Shown: positions 34,778 through 47,548, counted from the first letter of the stretch. The stretch: 64,000 bases of DNA from Amycolatopsis sp. FBCC-B4732 (GCF_023008405.1 NZ_CP095376.1:6242501-6306500), one strand, 5' to 3'. Made by a program: numbers and translations. The notes: generated from the sequence alone by a model not told the origin.

Positions 34778-35779
34778 CTATCGCGCCAGCAGAGAGCTGG
34801 CTTCTTGCGCGGCCGGGCCCTGGTCGGCGAGGTGCTGCAGGTTCGACGGCAGCTCCTCCCCACGGTAACCCTTGGTCTGCGCGTAGAGCCGTCCCGCGCG
34901 GTAGGACGAGCGCACCAGGGGCCCCGCCATCACGCCCGCGAAGCCCATCGCCTCGGCAGCCTTCGAGTGCTCGACGAACTCTTCGGGCTTCACCCACCGG
35001 TCCACCGGGTGGTGGCGCGGGGAGGGCCGCAGGTACTGCGTGATCGTCAGGATCTCGCACCCCGCGTCGACCAGGTCCTGCATCGCCGGAGCCACCTCAT
35101 CCGGCGTCTCACCCATGCCCAGGATCAGGTTCGACTTCGTCACCAAACCCGCCTCACGCGCGGCAGTGATGACCTCGAGCGAACGCGCGTAGCGGAAGCC
35201 CGGACGGATCCGCTTGAAGATCCGCGGCACCGTCTCCACGTTGTGCGCCAAGACTTCCGGCCGCGACCCGAACACCTCGGCCAGCTGCGCCGGATCCGCG
35301 TTGAAGTCCGGGATCAGCAACTCGACACCCGTACCCGGGTTCAACGCGTGAATCTGGCGCACGGTCTCCGCATACAGCCACGCGCCGCCATCCTCAAGGT
35401 CATCACGGGCGACGCCGGTGACCGTCGAATACCGCAAACCCATCGCCTGCACCGACTCCGCGACCTTCCGCGGCTCAGTCCGATCCAGCTCGGCGGGCTT
35501 ACCCGTGTCGATCTGACAGAAGTCACACCGACGGGTGCACTGGTCCCCACCGATCAGGAACGTGGCCTCCCGGTCTTCCCAGCACTCGTAGATGTTGGGA
35601 CAACCAGCCTCTTCGCACACGGTGTGCAGACCCTCACGGCGCACCAGGCCCTTGAGTTCGGTGAACTCCGGCCCCATCCGCACCCGCGTCTTGATCCACG
35701 GCGGCTTCTTCTCGATCGGCGTCTCACTGTTGCGTACCTCGAGACGCAGCAGCTTCCGGCCTTCGGGCAGCGCGCTCAC
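34778..35779 (-). CDS. lipA: Lipoyl synthase
   Basis: Radical-SAM enzyme (333 residues) that inserts two sulfurs into protein-bound octanoate. [12 protein letters not shown] provides the auxiliary cluster cysteines and CTRRCDFC the radical-SAM cluster; RSSYRAG near the C-terminus holds the conserved Ser ligand. GTG at 35779 overlaps the glyA stop. Being inside the gcv operon, it probably serves lipoylation of GcvH; no lipB (octanoyltransferase) is in the window. Confidence 0.96.
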   Translation of the reverse strand: MSALPEGRKLLRLEVRNSETPIEKKPPWIKTRVRMGPEFTELKGLVRREGLHTVCEEAGCPNIYECWEDREATFLIGGDQCTRRCDFCQIDTGKPAELDRTEPRKVAESVQAMGLRYSTVTGVARDDLEDGGAWLYAETVRQIHALNPGTGVELLIPDFNADPAQLAEVFGSRPEVLAHNVETVPRIFKRIRPGFRYARSLEVITAAREAGLVTKSNLILGMGETPDEVAPAMQDLVDAGCEILTITQYLRPSPRHHPVDRWVKPEEFVEHSKAAEAMGFAGVMAGPLVRSSYRAGRLYAQTKGYRGEELPSNLQHLADQGPAAQEASSLLAR

Positions 35780-37050
35780 CGGGACAGGTCCGCGTACAAC
35801 GGGTGCTTCGCGGCCAGCGCCTCGACGCGGTCGCGCAGCTTCGAACGCAGGGCGTCGTCGAAGTCCGGCTTGAGCGCCTCGGCGATGACGTCGGCGACCT
35901 CGGTGAAGTCCTCGGCCTGGAACCCGCGGGTGGCGAGCGCCGGCGTGCCGATGCGCAAGCCCGACGTGATCATCGGCGGGCGCGGGTCGAACGGGACGGC
36001 GTTGCGGTTGACCGTGATGCCGACCTCGTGCAGCCGGTCCTCGGCCTGCTGACCGTCCAGAGTGGACTGGACGAGGTCGACCAGCACCAGGTGGACGTCG
36101 GTGCCGCCGGTCAGCACCCGCACACCGGCGTCGGCGCAGTCCGCCTGGGACAACCGCGAAGCCAGGATCCGCGAGCCTTCGAGGGTGCGCTGCTGGCGCT
36201 CCTTGAACTCCTCGCTCGCGGCGATCTTAAGCGCGACGGCCTTGGCCGCGATGACGTGTTCGAGGGGCCCGCCCTGCTGGCCGGGGAACACCGCCGAGTT
36301 GATCTTCTTCGCCAGCTCCTGCCGCGACAGGATCAGGCCGCCGCGCGGGCCGCCCAGGGTCTTGTGCGTGGTCGTGGTGACAATGTCGGCGTGCGGCACC
36401 GGCGACGGGTGCAGCCCGGCCGCGACCAGCCCGGCGAAGTGCGCCATGTCGACCATCAGCTTGGCCTCGACCAGGTCCGCGATCCGGCGGAACTCGGCGA
36501 AGTCGAGCTGACGCGGGTAGGCGGACCAGCCGGCGATGATCAGCTTCGGCTGGTGCTCGACGGCCAGGCGCTCGATCTCGGCGAGGTCGACGATGCCGGT
36601 CTCTTTGTCGACGTGGTAGGCGACGACGTTGTAGAGCTTGCCCGAGAAGTTGATCTTCATCCCGTGCGTCAGGTGCCCGCCGTGCGCCAGGTCGAGGCCG
36701 AGGATCGTGTCGCCCGGCTTGAGCACGGCGAACATCGCGGCCGCGTTGGCCTGCGCGCCCGAGTGCGGCTGGACGTTGGCGTGCTCGGCGCCGAACAGGG
36801 CCTTCGCGCGGTCGATGGCGAGCTGCTCGACGACGTCGACGTGCTCGCAGCCGCCGTAGTAGCGGCGGCCGGGGTAGCCCTCGGCGTACTTGTTGGTCAG
36901 CACCGACCCCTGCGCCTCGAGCACGCCCACCGGGGCGAAGTTCTCCGACGCGATCATTTCCAGGGTGGACTGCTGGCGGGTCAGTTCGTCGGCGACGGCC
37001 GCGGCGACCTCGGGGTCGACTTCGGACAGGTGCTGGTCGAACGTCGTCAT
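35776..37050 (-). CDS. glyA: Serine hydroxymethyltransferase
   Basis: PLP enzyme (424 residues) interconverting glycine plus 5,10-methylene-THF with serine. [13 protein letters not shown] carries the PLP lysine, and [15 protein letters not shown] and [15 protein letters not shown] are classic. It begins at 37050, sharing one base with the gcvH stop. In this operon it uses the C1 unit released by glycine cleavage to form serine. Confidence 0.97.
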   Translation of the reverse strand: MTTFDQHLSEVDPEVAAAVADELTRQQSTLEMIASENFAPVGVLEAQGSVLTNKYAEGYPGRRYYGGCEHVDVVEQLAIDRAKALFGAEHANVQPHSGAQANAAAMFAVLKPGDTILGLDLAHGGHLTHGMKINFSGKLYNVVAYHVDKETGIVDLAEIERLAVEHQPKLIIAGWSAYPRQLDFAEFRRIADLVEAKLMVDMAHFAGLVAAGLHPSPVPHADIVTTTTHKTLGGPRGGLILSRQELAKKINSAVFPGQQGGPLEHVIAAKAVALKIAASEEFKERQQRTLEGSRILASRLSQADCADAGVRVLTGGTDVHLVLVDLVQSTLDGQQAEDRLHEVGITVNRNAVPFDPRPPMITSGLRIGTPALATRGFQAEDFTEVADVIAEALKPDFDDALRSKLRDRVEALAAKHPLYADLSR

Positions 37051-37427
37051 CAGTTCTCCTGGGTGAGCGCGGCGTACGCGGCGGCGTCGAGCAGGTCCGG
37101 CACGTCCCCGGTCAGACGCACCTTCAGCAGCCAGCCTTCCGTGTACGGGTCGGAGTTGATGACCTCGGGGGTGTCGGCTGTGGTGCCGTTCACCTCGACG
37201 ACCTCGCCGGAGACGGGCGCGTACAGCTCGCTGACCGACTTGGTCGACTCGACCTCGCCGAAGACCTCGCCGGCGGTGATCGCCGAGCCGGCGTCCGGCA
37301 GCTGGACGAACACGATGTCACCGAGCGACTCGGCGGCGAAGGCGGTGATGCCCACGGTGGCGACGCCGTCTTCGACGGACAGCCACTCGTGTTCCTTGGT
37401 GTACTTCAGGTTCTCGGGGATGCTCAC
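37050..37427 (-). CDS. gcvH: Glycine cleavage system H protein
   Basis: A 125-residue lipoyl carrier that shuttles the aminomethyl group between P, T and L proteins. The lipoylated lysine is in [18 protein letters not shown] at 37427, 13 bases after gcvT. Confidence 0.97.
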   Translation of the reverse strand: MSIPENLKYTKEHEWLSVEDGVATVGITAFAAESLGDIVFVQLPDAGSAITAGEVFGEVESTKSVSELYAPVSGEVVEVNGTTADTPEVINSDPYTEGWLLKVRLTGDVPDLLDAAAYAALTQEN

Positions 37428-37440
37428 AGCTGGGAGTCCT

Positions 37441-38532
37441 TTACGCGCGGGAGTAGAAGGGAAGGGCGACGACCTCGACGGGCTCGATCCTGCCCCGGAT
37501 GTCGACGGAGAGCTCGGTGCCGGGCTCGGTGTACGCCCGATCGACGTACGCCATGGCGATGGGGTGACCCAGCGTCGGCGACAGCGCGCCGCTGGTGACC
37601 TCGCCGATCTCCTTGCCGTCGGCCAGGAGCTTGTAGCCGTGCCGCGGGGCGCGGCGGCCGGCGCCCTTGAGCCCGACGCGCACGCGCGAGACGTCCTGCT
37701 TGGACCGTTCCTCCAGCGCCGCGCGGCCGACGAAGTCGCCCGGCTTCTCGAACTTGACGACGCGGCCGAGCCCGGCTTCGAACGGGCTCTGGTCGAGGGT
37801 GAGCTCGTTGCCGTACAACGGCATCCCGGCTTCCAGCCGCAGCGTGTCGCGGCAGGCCAGGCCGGCCGGGACCAGGCCGTGGCCTTCGCCGGCCTCGGTC
37901 AGGATCCGCCAGACCGCCGGGGCCTCGTCGGCGTTCACGAACAGCTCGAAGCCGTCTTCGCCGGTGTAGCCGGTGCGGGCGAGCAGGACGTCGTGGCCCT
38001 TCACGACCGCCGGGACGCTGGCGTAGTACTTGAGCGCGGCCAGGTCGGCGTCGGTCACCGAGCCGAGGATCGCCGCGGCGTTCGGGCCCTGGACGGCGAT
38101 CAGCGCGGTGGTCTCGCTCCGGTCGTCGACGACGGCGTCGAAGCCCGCGACCCGCTCGGCGAGGGCGTCCGCGACGACCTTCGCGTTGCCCGCGTTGGCG
38201 ACGACCAGGTAGTGCTCGTCGGCGAGGCGGTAGACGACGAGGTCGTCGAGCACGCCGCCGTCGGCGTCGCAGATCATCGTGTACCGCGCGCGGCCGGGCT
38301 TGACGCCGGTCAGGTTGCCGACCAGCGCGAAGTCCAGGACGTCGGCGGCCTGCGCCCCGGTGACGTGGATTTCGGCCATGTGCGAGAGGTCGAACAGGCC
38401 GGCCGCCTCGCGGACGGCCTTGTGCTCGGCCAGCTCACTGGCGTAGCGGACCGGCATGGACCAGCCGGCGAAGTCGGTGAACAGCGCACCGAGTCCCTTG
38501 TGGACGCCGTGCAGGGAAGTTTCGCGTGACAC
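37441..38532 (-). CDS. gcvT: Glycine cleavage system T protein (aminomethyltransferase)
   Basis: Tetrahydrofolate-dependent aminomethyltransferase, 363 residues, releasing ammonia and forming methylene-THF. SMPVRYASELAEHKAVRE, LFDLSHMAEI and ARTGYTGEDGFEL are T-protein motifs, with a C-terminal barrel. GTG start at 38532, three bases from the gcvP stop. Confidence 0.96.
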   Translation of the reverse strand: MSRETSLHGVHKGLGALFTDFAGWSMPVRYASELAEHKAVREAAGLFDLSHMAEIHVTGAQAADVLDFALVGNLTGVKPGRARYTMICDADGGVLDDLVVYRLADEHYLVVANAGNAKVVADALAERVAGFDAVVDDRSETTALIAVQGPNAAAILGSVTDADLAALKYYASVPAVVKGHDVLLARTGYTGEDGFELFVNADEAPAVWRILTEAGEGHGLVPAGLACRDTLRLEAGMPLYGNELTLDQSPFEAGLGRVVKFEKPGDFVGRAALEERSKQDVSRVRVGLKGAGRRAPRHGYKLLADGKEIGEVTSGALSPTLGHPIAMAYVDRAYTEPGTELSVDIRGRIEPVEVVALPFYSRA

Positions 38533-38535
38533 GGA

Positions 38536-41394
<2,859 letters not shown>

Positions 41395-41413
41395 CGGTGC
41401 GCTGGGAACTCCC

Positions 41414-41587
41414 CCTCTGTCATGGCACCTGAGAGTTTCACCGCGTGTGAAGCGGCTTTCACCTTGGGTGAGGCGCGGGTGCGCCTGCTTTCCAGAGTGG
41501 CCTCGCGCGAAGCGGTAGCAGGTACCTGAGAGATTCCGGGGAGTTTGCTCCTTCGGTGCCCCACCGACTTCGTGAGGGCTCTCCCGC
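41414..41587 (-). promoter_or_regulatory. Tandem glycine riboswitch (gcvT motif)
   Basis: On the minus strand the first aptamer runs from GGGAGAGCCC through GGCACCGAAGGAGCAAAC and GAATCTCTCAGGTACC to ACTCTGGA; the second from CACCCAAGGTGAAAGCC through GAAACTCTCAGGTGCC to GACAGAGGGGGAG. All blocks match the well-known Bacillus gcvT tandem glycine aptamers. In that class glycine binding turns expression on. It lies directly before gcvP. Confidence 0.95.
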
Positions 41588-41710
41588 CTCGGCTCAACGG
41601 CCCGATCTGCAGTTGTGGCGGTTACGGTACCTGCCCCGTTCGAGATCCGTCCACCTCACCCGGCGAACGCCACAGTGATCCTCGACCCGTCCCCGAGCGC
41701 CGCCCCGGAC

Positions 41711-41762
41711 GTCATGAACGAGTCGTTCACCGCGTCCGACGCCATGAACGAGTCGTTCATGG
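41711..41762. repeat. REP-like palindromes, ATGAACGAGTCGTTCAT type
   Basis: Two copies: ATGAACGAGTCGTTCAC within 41711-41734 and CCATGAACGA-g-TCGTTCATGG (41742-41762), a perfect 10-1-10 palindrome. The second contains the stop codon of the XRE gene. A related long hairpin is at 48378-48430. Confidence 0.8.
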
Positions 41763-43049
41763 CGTTCCGGCGACGCGGTGGACCACCTGGCCGGCCAGCG
41801 CGGGTGGGCGCCGGACCCGGCCAGACGGCAGGACCAGCCGCTTCAACGGCCCGCCGAGCGGGACCGGCGGGTGGCCCGCACCCAGCAGGACCTGCTCCAC
41901 GATCTGCTCGGCGTGCCAGGCCACCGCGTCGTTGAGCCGGTCCAGGGACGGGCGGTCGCCGTCGAAGACGTCCTCGTCGGCCAGCGTCACCTCGTAGTAC
42001 GGGCAGCCGGGCGGGACCGCGATCGCCTCCTCGATCGCGCGGGCGCCGTCGAGGGGGTCGTCGAACCCCGCTTCGAGCAGCGCCGACCGGTAGATCCGCG
42101 CCGCCCGCGCGCGCATGCGAGGCCCGTACCGGACCACCACCGGGAGACGGCCGGTCAGGTCGGGCACGGCCAGGCCGTGCAGCAGCATGATCGGCGGCAC
42201 CGAGTGCACCAGCCGCGGCGCGGGCCCGGCCAGCTCGCGGGCGGTGGTCCGGACGCGGTCGGCCATCGCGTCCGGGAGGCCGAAGTAGCGGAAGTCGACG
42301 TTGCCGAACCCGAGCCCGTCGGCGACCAGCGACGCCAGCAGCTCGCCGTACCCCCAGATCGGCGACAGCACCACGACCGGCGGCGCCGCGACGACCGGCG
42401 ACGGCACGGGCGGGCGCGTCGCCTCCTGCTCCGGCACCTGGATGACCAGCCGCGGCGGCTCGTGCCAGTCGTGCACCTCCGCGACCCGCCAGTAGAGCCC
42501 GAGCGGCCGCCACAGCTCGCCGAGGACCTCGTGCTCGAGGATCCGGCGCGCCTCGGCGTCGTCGTGCGGGAAGTCCCGCGGCGGCACGACCCCGACGTAG
42601 TGGTGGTAGGTGACGCGGACCTCGTCGCCGCGGGTGGCCGAGCGGATCCGCATCTCCCAGTCGATCGGCGACGCGGCGATGAGGTTGGCCACCTGCGTGC
42701 CGGGCGAGGAGTAGACGAGCGCGGTGGCCTGCCGGAGGAACTGCCCGGCCTGGTCGATGCCTTCCCGCAACGCCTTCGCGGCTTGGGCGACGTGCACCGG
42801 CGAAGCGAGCGAGTCGGGCAGCACCCCGGCGACGCGCAGCAGCTCGGCCTCCCCGAGCCCGGTCACCTCGGCGAGCTGCGCCCAGTGGTCGAAGACGGTG
42901 ACCTTCGGCGCGTGCCGGTGCTCGATCCAGCTGCGCAGGGTCGACGTCGGAACGCCGATGCGTCGGGCGGCCTCGTCCAGGGAGAGGCCCCGGGAACGGA
43001 TCCCGGCCCGGACCGCTTCCGCCCATTCGTCGGCGCGCCAGTGCGTCAC
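41757..43049 (-). CDS. XRE-type HTH protein with large uncharacterised C-terminal region
   Basis: A 430-residue protein. The N-terminus is a helix-turn-helix (AGIRSRGLSLDEAARRIGVP, TSTLRSWIEHR). Residues about 85-190 and 200-430 are of unknown fold; the latter includes VVVLSPIWGYGELLASLVADGLG, which looks like a nucleotide-binding or Rossmann-type start without a proper P-loop. No enzyme signature is recognised. GTG at 43049; the inverted repeat at 43054-43080 starts five bases upstream, so autoregulation and a near-leaderless transcript are likely. Confidence 0.75.
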   Translation of the reverse strand: MTHWRADEWAEAVRAGIRSRGLSLDEAARRIGVPTSTLRSWIEHRHAPKVTVFDHWAQLAEVTGLGEAELLRVAGVLPDSLASPVHVAQAAKALREGIDQAGQFLRQATALVYSSPGTQVANLIAASPIDWEMRIRSATRGDEVRVTYHHYVGVVPPRDFPHDDAEARRILEHEVLGELWRPLGLYWRVAEVHDWHEPPRLVIQVPEQEATRPPVPSPVVAAPPVVVLSPIWGYGELLASLVADGLGFGNVDFRYFGLPDAMADRVRTTARELAGPAPRLVHSVPPIMLLHGLAVPDLTGRLPVVVRYGPRMRARAARIYRSALLEAGFDDPLDGARAIEEAIAVPPGCPYYEVTLADEDVFDGDRPSLDRLNDAVAWHAEQIVEQVLLGAGHPPVPLGGPLKRLVLPSGRVRRPPALAGQVVHRVAGTP

Positions 43050-43053
43050 CTCA

Positions 43054-43080
43054 CAAAGCTAACGAAACCCGCTAGCTTTG
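43054..43080. promoter_or_regulatory. Inverted repeat in divergent promoter
   Basis: CAAAGCTA (43054-43061) and TAGCTTTG (43073-43080), 11-bp spacer, between the XRE gene and the small membrane-protein gene. Each arm contains a TAGCTT that could act as a -10 for one of the two directions. Confidence 0.55.
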
Positions 43081-43121
43081 CGCGGGGACGAATCGCCCAC
43101 GCCGGCTCGACGCTGGTCACC

Positions 43122-43328
43122 ATGACCACCACCGTGATCGCCCTCGTCCTGATCGTCGGCACGCTGACCTTCGCCGCCGGGGCGTTCCTCGCCGCCGAGA
43201 TCGCCACCCGCATCCTGCGGCGGCGCGAACGCCAGATCTCCGAAGAGCGCAAGACCCTCAACGCGGCCTGGAAGTACCTGCGGGAGGTGTACGGCGTGCG
43301 GAAACCCGGGGTGAAGACGCGCCGTTAG
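43122..43328 (+). CDS. Small single-pass membrane protein
   Basis: A 68-residue protein: one strong membrane helix (about 4-28, VIALVLIVGTLTFAAGAFLA) followed by a basic, charged helix rich in Arg/Lys/Glu (RRRERQISEERKTLNAAWKY). Type III or N-out topology with the charged tail inside is expected. Function unknown. It is divergent from the XRE gene and shares its palindrome; its 3' end overlaps the SDR gene by four bases. Confidence 0.65.
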   Translation: MTTTVIALVLIVGTLTFAAGAFLAAEIATRILRRRERQISEERKTLNAAWKYLREVYGVRKPGVKTRR

Positions 43329-44092
43329 AGCGGGGTGACGTACGCGCCGGAGATGCCGCCGTCGACCAGGAACTGCGACGCCGTGATGAAGCTGGCGTCG
43401 TCGCTGGCCAGGAACGCCACCGCCGCCGCGATCTCCTCGGGCTCGGCGAACCGGCCGACCGGGACGTGCACCAGCCGCCGCGCCGCGCGTTCCGGGTCCT
43501 TCGCGAAGAGCTCCTTGAGCAGCGGCGTGTTCACCGGGCCCGGGCACAGCGCGTTGACGCGGATGTTCTCCCGCGCGAACTGGATGCCCAGCTCGCGGCT
43601 CATCGCGAGCACCCCGCCCTTGGACGCGGTGTAGGAGATCTGCGACGTCGCCGCGCCCATCACCGCGACGAACGACGCGGTGTTGACGATGGAACCGCGG
43701 CCCTGGCGCTGCATGTGCGGCAGGACGGCCTTGCAGCACAGGTACACCGACGTCAGGTTGACGCGCTGCACGCGTTCCCACGCCTCGATGCCGGTGGTCA
43801 GGATGGAGTCGTCCTCGGGCGGCGAAATCCCGGCGTTGTTGAAGGCGACGTCGACCGAGCCGAACTGCTCGACCGTGCTGTGGAACAGGTTCTCGACCTG
43901 CTCGGCGTCGGTGACGTCGGCCTGGATGAACGCGCCGCCGATCTCGTCGGCGACCGCCTTGCCGACGGCCGGGGTCAGGTCCGCGATGACGACCTTCGCC
44001 CCTTCGCTCGCCAGGCGGCGGGCCGAAGCCAGCCCGATGCCGCTCGCGCCGCCGGTGATGACCGCCACGCGGCCTTCGAATCGCTGGACCAT
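43325..44092 (-). CDS. Short-chain dehydrogenase/reductase
   Basis: A 255-residue classical [23 protein letters not shown], catalytic Ser in NTASF and YTASKGG, C-terminal LVDGGISGAYV. Start ATG at 44092 shares one base with the aldehyde dehydrogenase stop, so it is the last gene of the four-gene operon from 47508. Its role there is not obvious; it may reduce or oxidise an intermediate hydroxy/keto acid such as succinic semialdehyde-derived 4-hydroxybutyrate (inference). Confidence 0.88.
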   Translation of the reverse strand: MVQRFEGRVAVITGGASGIGLASARRLASEGAKVVIADLTPAVGKAVADEIGGAFIQADVTDAEQVENLFHSTVEQFGSVDVAFNNAGISPPEDDSILTTGIEAWERVQRVNLTSVYLCCKAVLPHMQRQGRGSIVNTASFVAVMGAATSQISYTASKGGVLAMSRELGIQFARENIRVNALCPGPVNTPLLKELFAKDPERAARRLVHVPVGRFAEPEEIAAAVAFLASDDASFITASQFLVDGGISGAYVTPL

Positions 44093-45456
44093 TACTCCTC
44101 CGTGCTGAGAAAGACGTTCTTGGTTTCGGTGAACGCCGCCGCGGCGTCGGGGCCCAGTTCACGGCCGAGGCCGGACTGCTTGAACCCGCCGAACGGCGTC
44201 CAGTAGCGCACCGAAGAGTGCGAGTTGACCGAGAGGTTGCCGGCTTCGACACCGCGCGCCACCCGGAACGCGCGCCCGGCGTCCCGGGTCCAGATCGACC
44301 CCGAAAGGCCGTACTCGGTGGCGTTCGCCATGCGGATCGCGTCGGCCTCTTCGGCGAACGGCACGACGGCGACGACCGGGCCGAACACCTCCTCCGCCGC
44401 GGCCGGGTGCCGCAGGTCGGGCGGGGTGAGGACGGTCGGCGGGAACCAGAAGCCCGCACCCGACGGCGCGGTGCCGCGGAAGGCGACCGGCGCGTCGCCG
44501 GGCACGTAGGAAGCGACCTTCTCCCGGTGCGCGGCCGAGATCAGCGGCCCCATCTCGGTCTTCTCGTCGCCGGGGTCGCCGACGACGACGCCGTGCACGG
44601 CGGGTTCCAGCAGCTCCATGAACCGGTCGTACGCGCTCGCCTGCACCAGGATCAGCGAGCGGGCGCAGCAGTCCTGGCCCGCGTTGTCGAAGACGCCGTA
44701 GGGCGCGGTCGCGGCGGCTTTCTCCAGGTCGGAGTCGGCGAAGACGATGTTCGCGTTCTTGCCGCCCAGCTCCAGCGTCACGCGCTTCACCCGGGCCGCG
44801 CAGCCGGCCATGATCTGCTTGCCGACCTCGGTGGAGCCGGTGAAGACGACCTTGCGCACGCCCGGGTGGTCGACGAACCGCTGCCCGACCACGGATCCCT
44901 TGCCGGGCAGCACCTGGAAGACGTCGTCGGGGATGCCCGCCTCCCGCGCCAGCTCGCCCAGCCGGATCGCCGTGAGCGGAGTCAGCTCGGCGGGCTTGAG
45001 GACGACGGTGTTGCCGGCGGCGAGCGCGGGCGCGAAACCCCAGCCCGCGATCGGCATCGGGAAGTTCCACGGCACGATCACGCCGACGACGCCCAGGGGT
45101 TCCTGGAACGTGACGTTGACGCCGCCCGGTACCGGGATCTGCTTGCCGATCAGGCGTTCCGGGGCGGCGGAGTAGTAGTTGAGGACGTCGCGGACGTTGC
45201 CCGCTTCCCAGCGCGCGTTGCCGATGGTGTGCCCGGAGTTCTCGACCTCGAGCCGCGCGAGGTTCTCGAGGTCGCCCTCGACGGCGTCGGCGAAGCGGCG
45301 CAGCAGCCGCGCGCGGTCGCCGGGGGTGACGTCGCGCCAGGCCGGGAACGCCGCCTGCGCGCGGGCGATCGCCGCGTCGGTCTCCTCCGCGCTGGTCAGC
45401 GGGACGGTCCGCACCACCGCCTCGGTGGCGGGATTCAGGACGTCGAAGGTGCTCAT
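44092..45456 (-). CDS. NAD(P)-dependent aldehyde dehydrogenase (PuuC-like)
   Basis: A 454-residue aldehyde dehydrogenase. GVIVPWNFPMPIAGW, FTGSTEVGKQIM, the general-base Glu in LELGGKNANIVF and catalytic Cys in NAGQDCCARS are present. In context it should oxidise gamma-glutamyl-aminobutyraldehyde to gamma-glutamyl-GABA. Its ATG at 45456 overlaps the preceding stop (ATGA). Betaine-aldehyde-type activity cannot be excluded from sequence alone. Confidence 0.9.
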   Translation of the reverse strand: MSTFDVLNPATEAVVRTVPLTSAEETDAAIARAQAAFPAWRDVTPGDRARLLRRFADAVEGDLENLARLEVENSGHTIGNARWEAGNVRDVLNYYSAAPERLIGKQIPVPGGVNVTFQEPLGVVGVIVPWNFPMPIAGWGFAPALAAGNTVVLKPAELTPLTAIRLGELAREAGIPDDVFQVLPGKGSVVGQRFVDHPGVRKVVFTGSTEVGKQIMAGCAARVKRVTLELGGKNANIVFADSDLEKAAATAPYGVFDNAGQDCCARSLILVQASAYDRFMELLEPAVHGVVVGDPGDEKTEMGPLISAAHREKVASYVPGDAPVAFRGTAPSGAGFWFPPTVLTPPDLRHPAAAEEVFGPVVAVVPFAEEADAIRMANATEYGLSGSIWTRDAGRAFRVARGVEAGNLSVNSHSSVRYWTPFGGFKQSGLGRELGPDAAAAFTETKNVFLSTEE

Positions 45457-46163
45457 CGGTTCTCCTCGGTCGCGTCGACGAGCGCGGCGAACAGCCGGAC
45501 GTCGTCGCTGTCCTGCTCGGGGTGCCACTGCACGCCCAGCGCGAATTCGCCCGGGAGCTCGGCGGCCTCGATCGTGCCGTCGGCGGCCCAGCCGACCGGT
45601 TCGAGGCCGGCGCCGAGGCGGTCGATCGCCTGGTGGTGGTAGCACAACGTCTTGGTCTCCGACCCCAGGATCGCCGCCGCCCGGCTCCCCTCGGCCAGGG
45701 TGACGGTGCCCCGGCCGAACGTCGCGGGCGCGGGCTGGTGCTCGGTGGTCCCCCGCGCGTCCGGCAGGTGCTGGACCAGCGTTCCCCCGAGGGCGACGCT
45801 CATCACCTGCAGGCCGCGGCACACGCCGAGCACCGGCTTCCCGGCCTTCCGCGCGGCCGCGAACAGGCCGAACTCGAAGGCGTCCCGGTCCGGCCGGGTG
45901 TAGGTGGTGGGGTGCGGATCCTGGCCGTAGCGTGCCGGCTCGACGTCGGCGCCGCCGGTCAGCACCAGCCCGTCCACAGTGGACACGAGCCGGTCGTGCG
46001 CGCCGGACACCGGCGGCAGCAGCACCGGGATACCGCCCGCTGCGACGACGCAGTCGACGTAGACCCGGTGCAGCAGCGCGGCTTCGGTTTCCCAGACCAG
46101 GAACTTCGCCGGCTCGAGGTAGCTGGTGAGGCCGATGACCGGCCTAGAGTCGTTCGAAGCCAC
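45453..46163 (-). CDS. Gamma-glutamyl-GABA hydrolase-like class I glutamine amidotransferase
   Basis: A 236-residue peptidase C26/PuuD-like protein. The nucleophile Cys is in LGVCRGLQVM, the oxyanion/substrate loop in LTGGADVEPARY and the His-x-Glu in GVQWHPEQD. It would release glutamate from gamma-glutamyl-GABA. Its start overlaps the end of the GS-like gene by 20 bases. Confidence 0.9.
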   Translation of the reverse strand: MASNDSRPVIGLTSYLEPAKFLVWETEAALLHRVYVDCVVAAGGIPVLLPPVSGAHDRLVSTVDGLVLTGGADVEPARYGQDPHPTTYTRPDRDAFEFGLFAAARKAGKPVLGVCRGLQVMSVALGGTLVQHLPDARGTTEHQPAPATFGRGTVTLAEGSRAAAILGSETKTLCYHHQAIDRLGAGLEPVGWAADGTIEAAELPGEFALGVQWHPEQDSDDVRLFAALVDATEENR

Positions 46164-47508
46164 GGACGAGCTCCCAGTCGGTGACGGCGGCGTTGTAGGC
46201 GTCCACCTCGATCTTCGCCGCGTTCAGGTAGTGCTCGACGACGTCTTCGCCGAACGCGCTGCGGGCGATCTCGCTGCCGGCCAGGGCCGCGGCCGCCTCG
46301 GGCAGCGTGGTCGGCACCGTGTCCCGGCCGGAGTGGTAGGCGTTGCCGGTGAACGGTTCTTCCAGCTCCAGCTCGTTCTCGATGCCGTGCAGGCCGGCGG
46401 CGATCAGCGCGGCGACGGCCAGGTACGGGTTGACGTCCCCGCCCGGCACGCGGTTCTCGACGCGCAGCGATTCGCCGTGCCCGACCACGCGCAGCGCACA
46501 CGTCCGGTTGTCGGTGCCCCAGGCGATCGCGGTCGGCGCGAAGCTGCCGGGCACGAACCGCTTGTAGGAGTTGATGTTCGGCGCGAGGAAGTACGTCAGC
46601 TCGTGCAGCGCGGCGAGCTGGCCGGCGAGGAACTGCTCCATCAGCTTCGAGAAGCCGTGCTCGCTGTCGCCCGCGAGCACCGCCCGGCCCTCGGTCGAGC
46701 GCAGGCTGATGTGGATGTGGCAGGAGTTGCCCTCGCGCTCGTTGTACTTCGCCATGAACGTGAGGCTCTTGCCCTCCTGCGCGGCGATCTCCTTGGCGCC
46801 GTTCTTGTAGACGCTGTGGTTGTCGCAGGTGGCGAGCGCGTCGGTGAAGCGGAAGGCGATCTCCTGCTGGCCGGGGTTGCACTCGCCCTTGGCGGACTCC
46901 GGGTAGAGCCCGGCGCCGGCCATGTCGTTGCGGATGCGGCGCAGCAGCGGCTCCAGGCGCGCGGTACCGAGCATCGAGTAGTCGACGTTGTACTGGTTGG
47001 CGGGCTTGAGGCCGTGGTAGTGCTTGTCCCAGGCGGCTTCGTAGGTGTCGTCGAAGACGATGAACTCGAGTTCGGTCCCGACGAAGGCGGCGAGCCCCCG
47101 CTCGGCGAGCCGGTCGAGCTGACGGCGCAGGATCTGCCGCGGCGACACCCCGACCGGGCCGCCCTGCACGCGCTCGACGTCGGCGAGCACCAGCGCGGTG
47201 CCCTCGTGCCAGGGGATCTCGCGCAGGGTTTCGAGGTCGGGGCGCAGCACGAAGTCGCCGTAGCCGCTCTCCCACGACGAAAGCGCGTAGCCGTCGACGG
47301 TGTTCATGTCGACGTCGACGGCGAGCAGGTAGTTGCAGGCTTCGGTGGCGTGCCCGACGACCTCGTCGAGGAAGTACTCGGCCGAGCAGCGCTTGCCCTG
47401 CAGCCGCCCCTGCATGTCCGTGAGCGCGACGAGCACCGTGTCGATCGTGCCCGCGTCCACGCGTGCGCGGAGTTCGTCGAGCGTGAGCATGCCTCGTCTG
47501 CGTGCCAT
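46144..47508 (-). CDS. Glutamine synthetase-like gamma-glutamylpolyamine (or ethanolamide) ligase
   Basis: A 454-residue GS-fold ligase. FVGTELEFIVF, KGECNPGQQEIAFR, NSCHIHIS and NINSYKRFVPGSFAPT are the metal and ATP-binding elements. In E. coli PuuA makes gamma-glutamylputrescine; in Streptomyces GlnA3 and GlnA4 use polyamines and ethanolamine. Neighbouring hydrolase and aldehyde dehydrogenase support this role and not nitrogen assimilation. No PuuB oxidase gene is in the window. I use ATG 47508; a TTG at 47520 or ATG at 47490 are alternatives. Confidence 0.88.
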   Translation of the reverse strand: MARRRGMLTLDELRARVDAGTIDTVLVALTDMQGRLQGKRCSAEYFLDEVVGHATEACNYLLAVDVDMNTVDGYALSSWESGYGDFVLRPDLETLREIPWHEGTALVLADVERVQGGPVGVSPRQILRRQLDRLAERGLAAFVGTELEFIVFDDTYEAAWDKHYHGLKPANQYNVDYSMLGTARLEPLLRRIRNDMAGAGLYPESAKGECNPGQQEIAFRFTDALATCDNHSVYKNGAKEIAAQEGKSLTFMAKYNEREGNSCHIHISLRSTEGRAVLAGDSEHGFSKLMEQFLAGQLAALHELTYFLAPNINSYKRFVPGSFAPTAIAWGTDNRTCALRVVGHGESLRVENRVPGGDVNPYLAVAALIAAGLHGIENELELEEPFTGNAYHSGRDTVPTTLPEAAAALAGSEIARSAFGEDVVEHYLNAAKIEVDAYNAAVTDWELVRGFERL

Positions 47509-47548
47509 CGGTCGCCCCAAAGGTTTGGTATGAATCCTTTGCCGGTTC

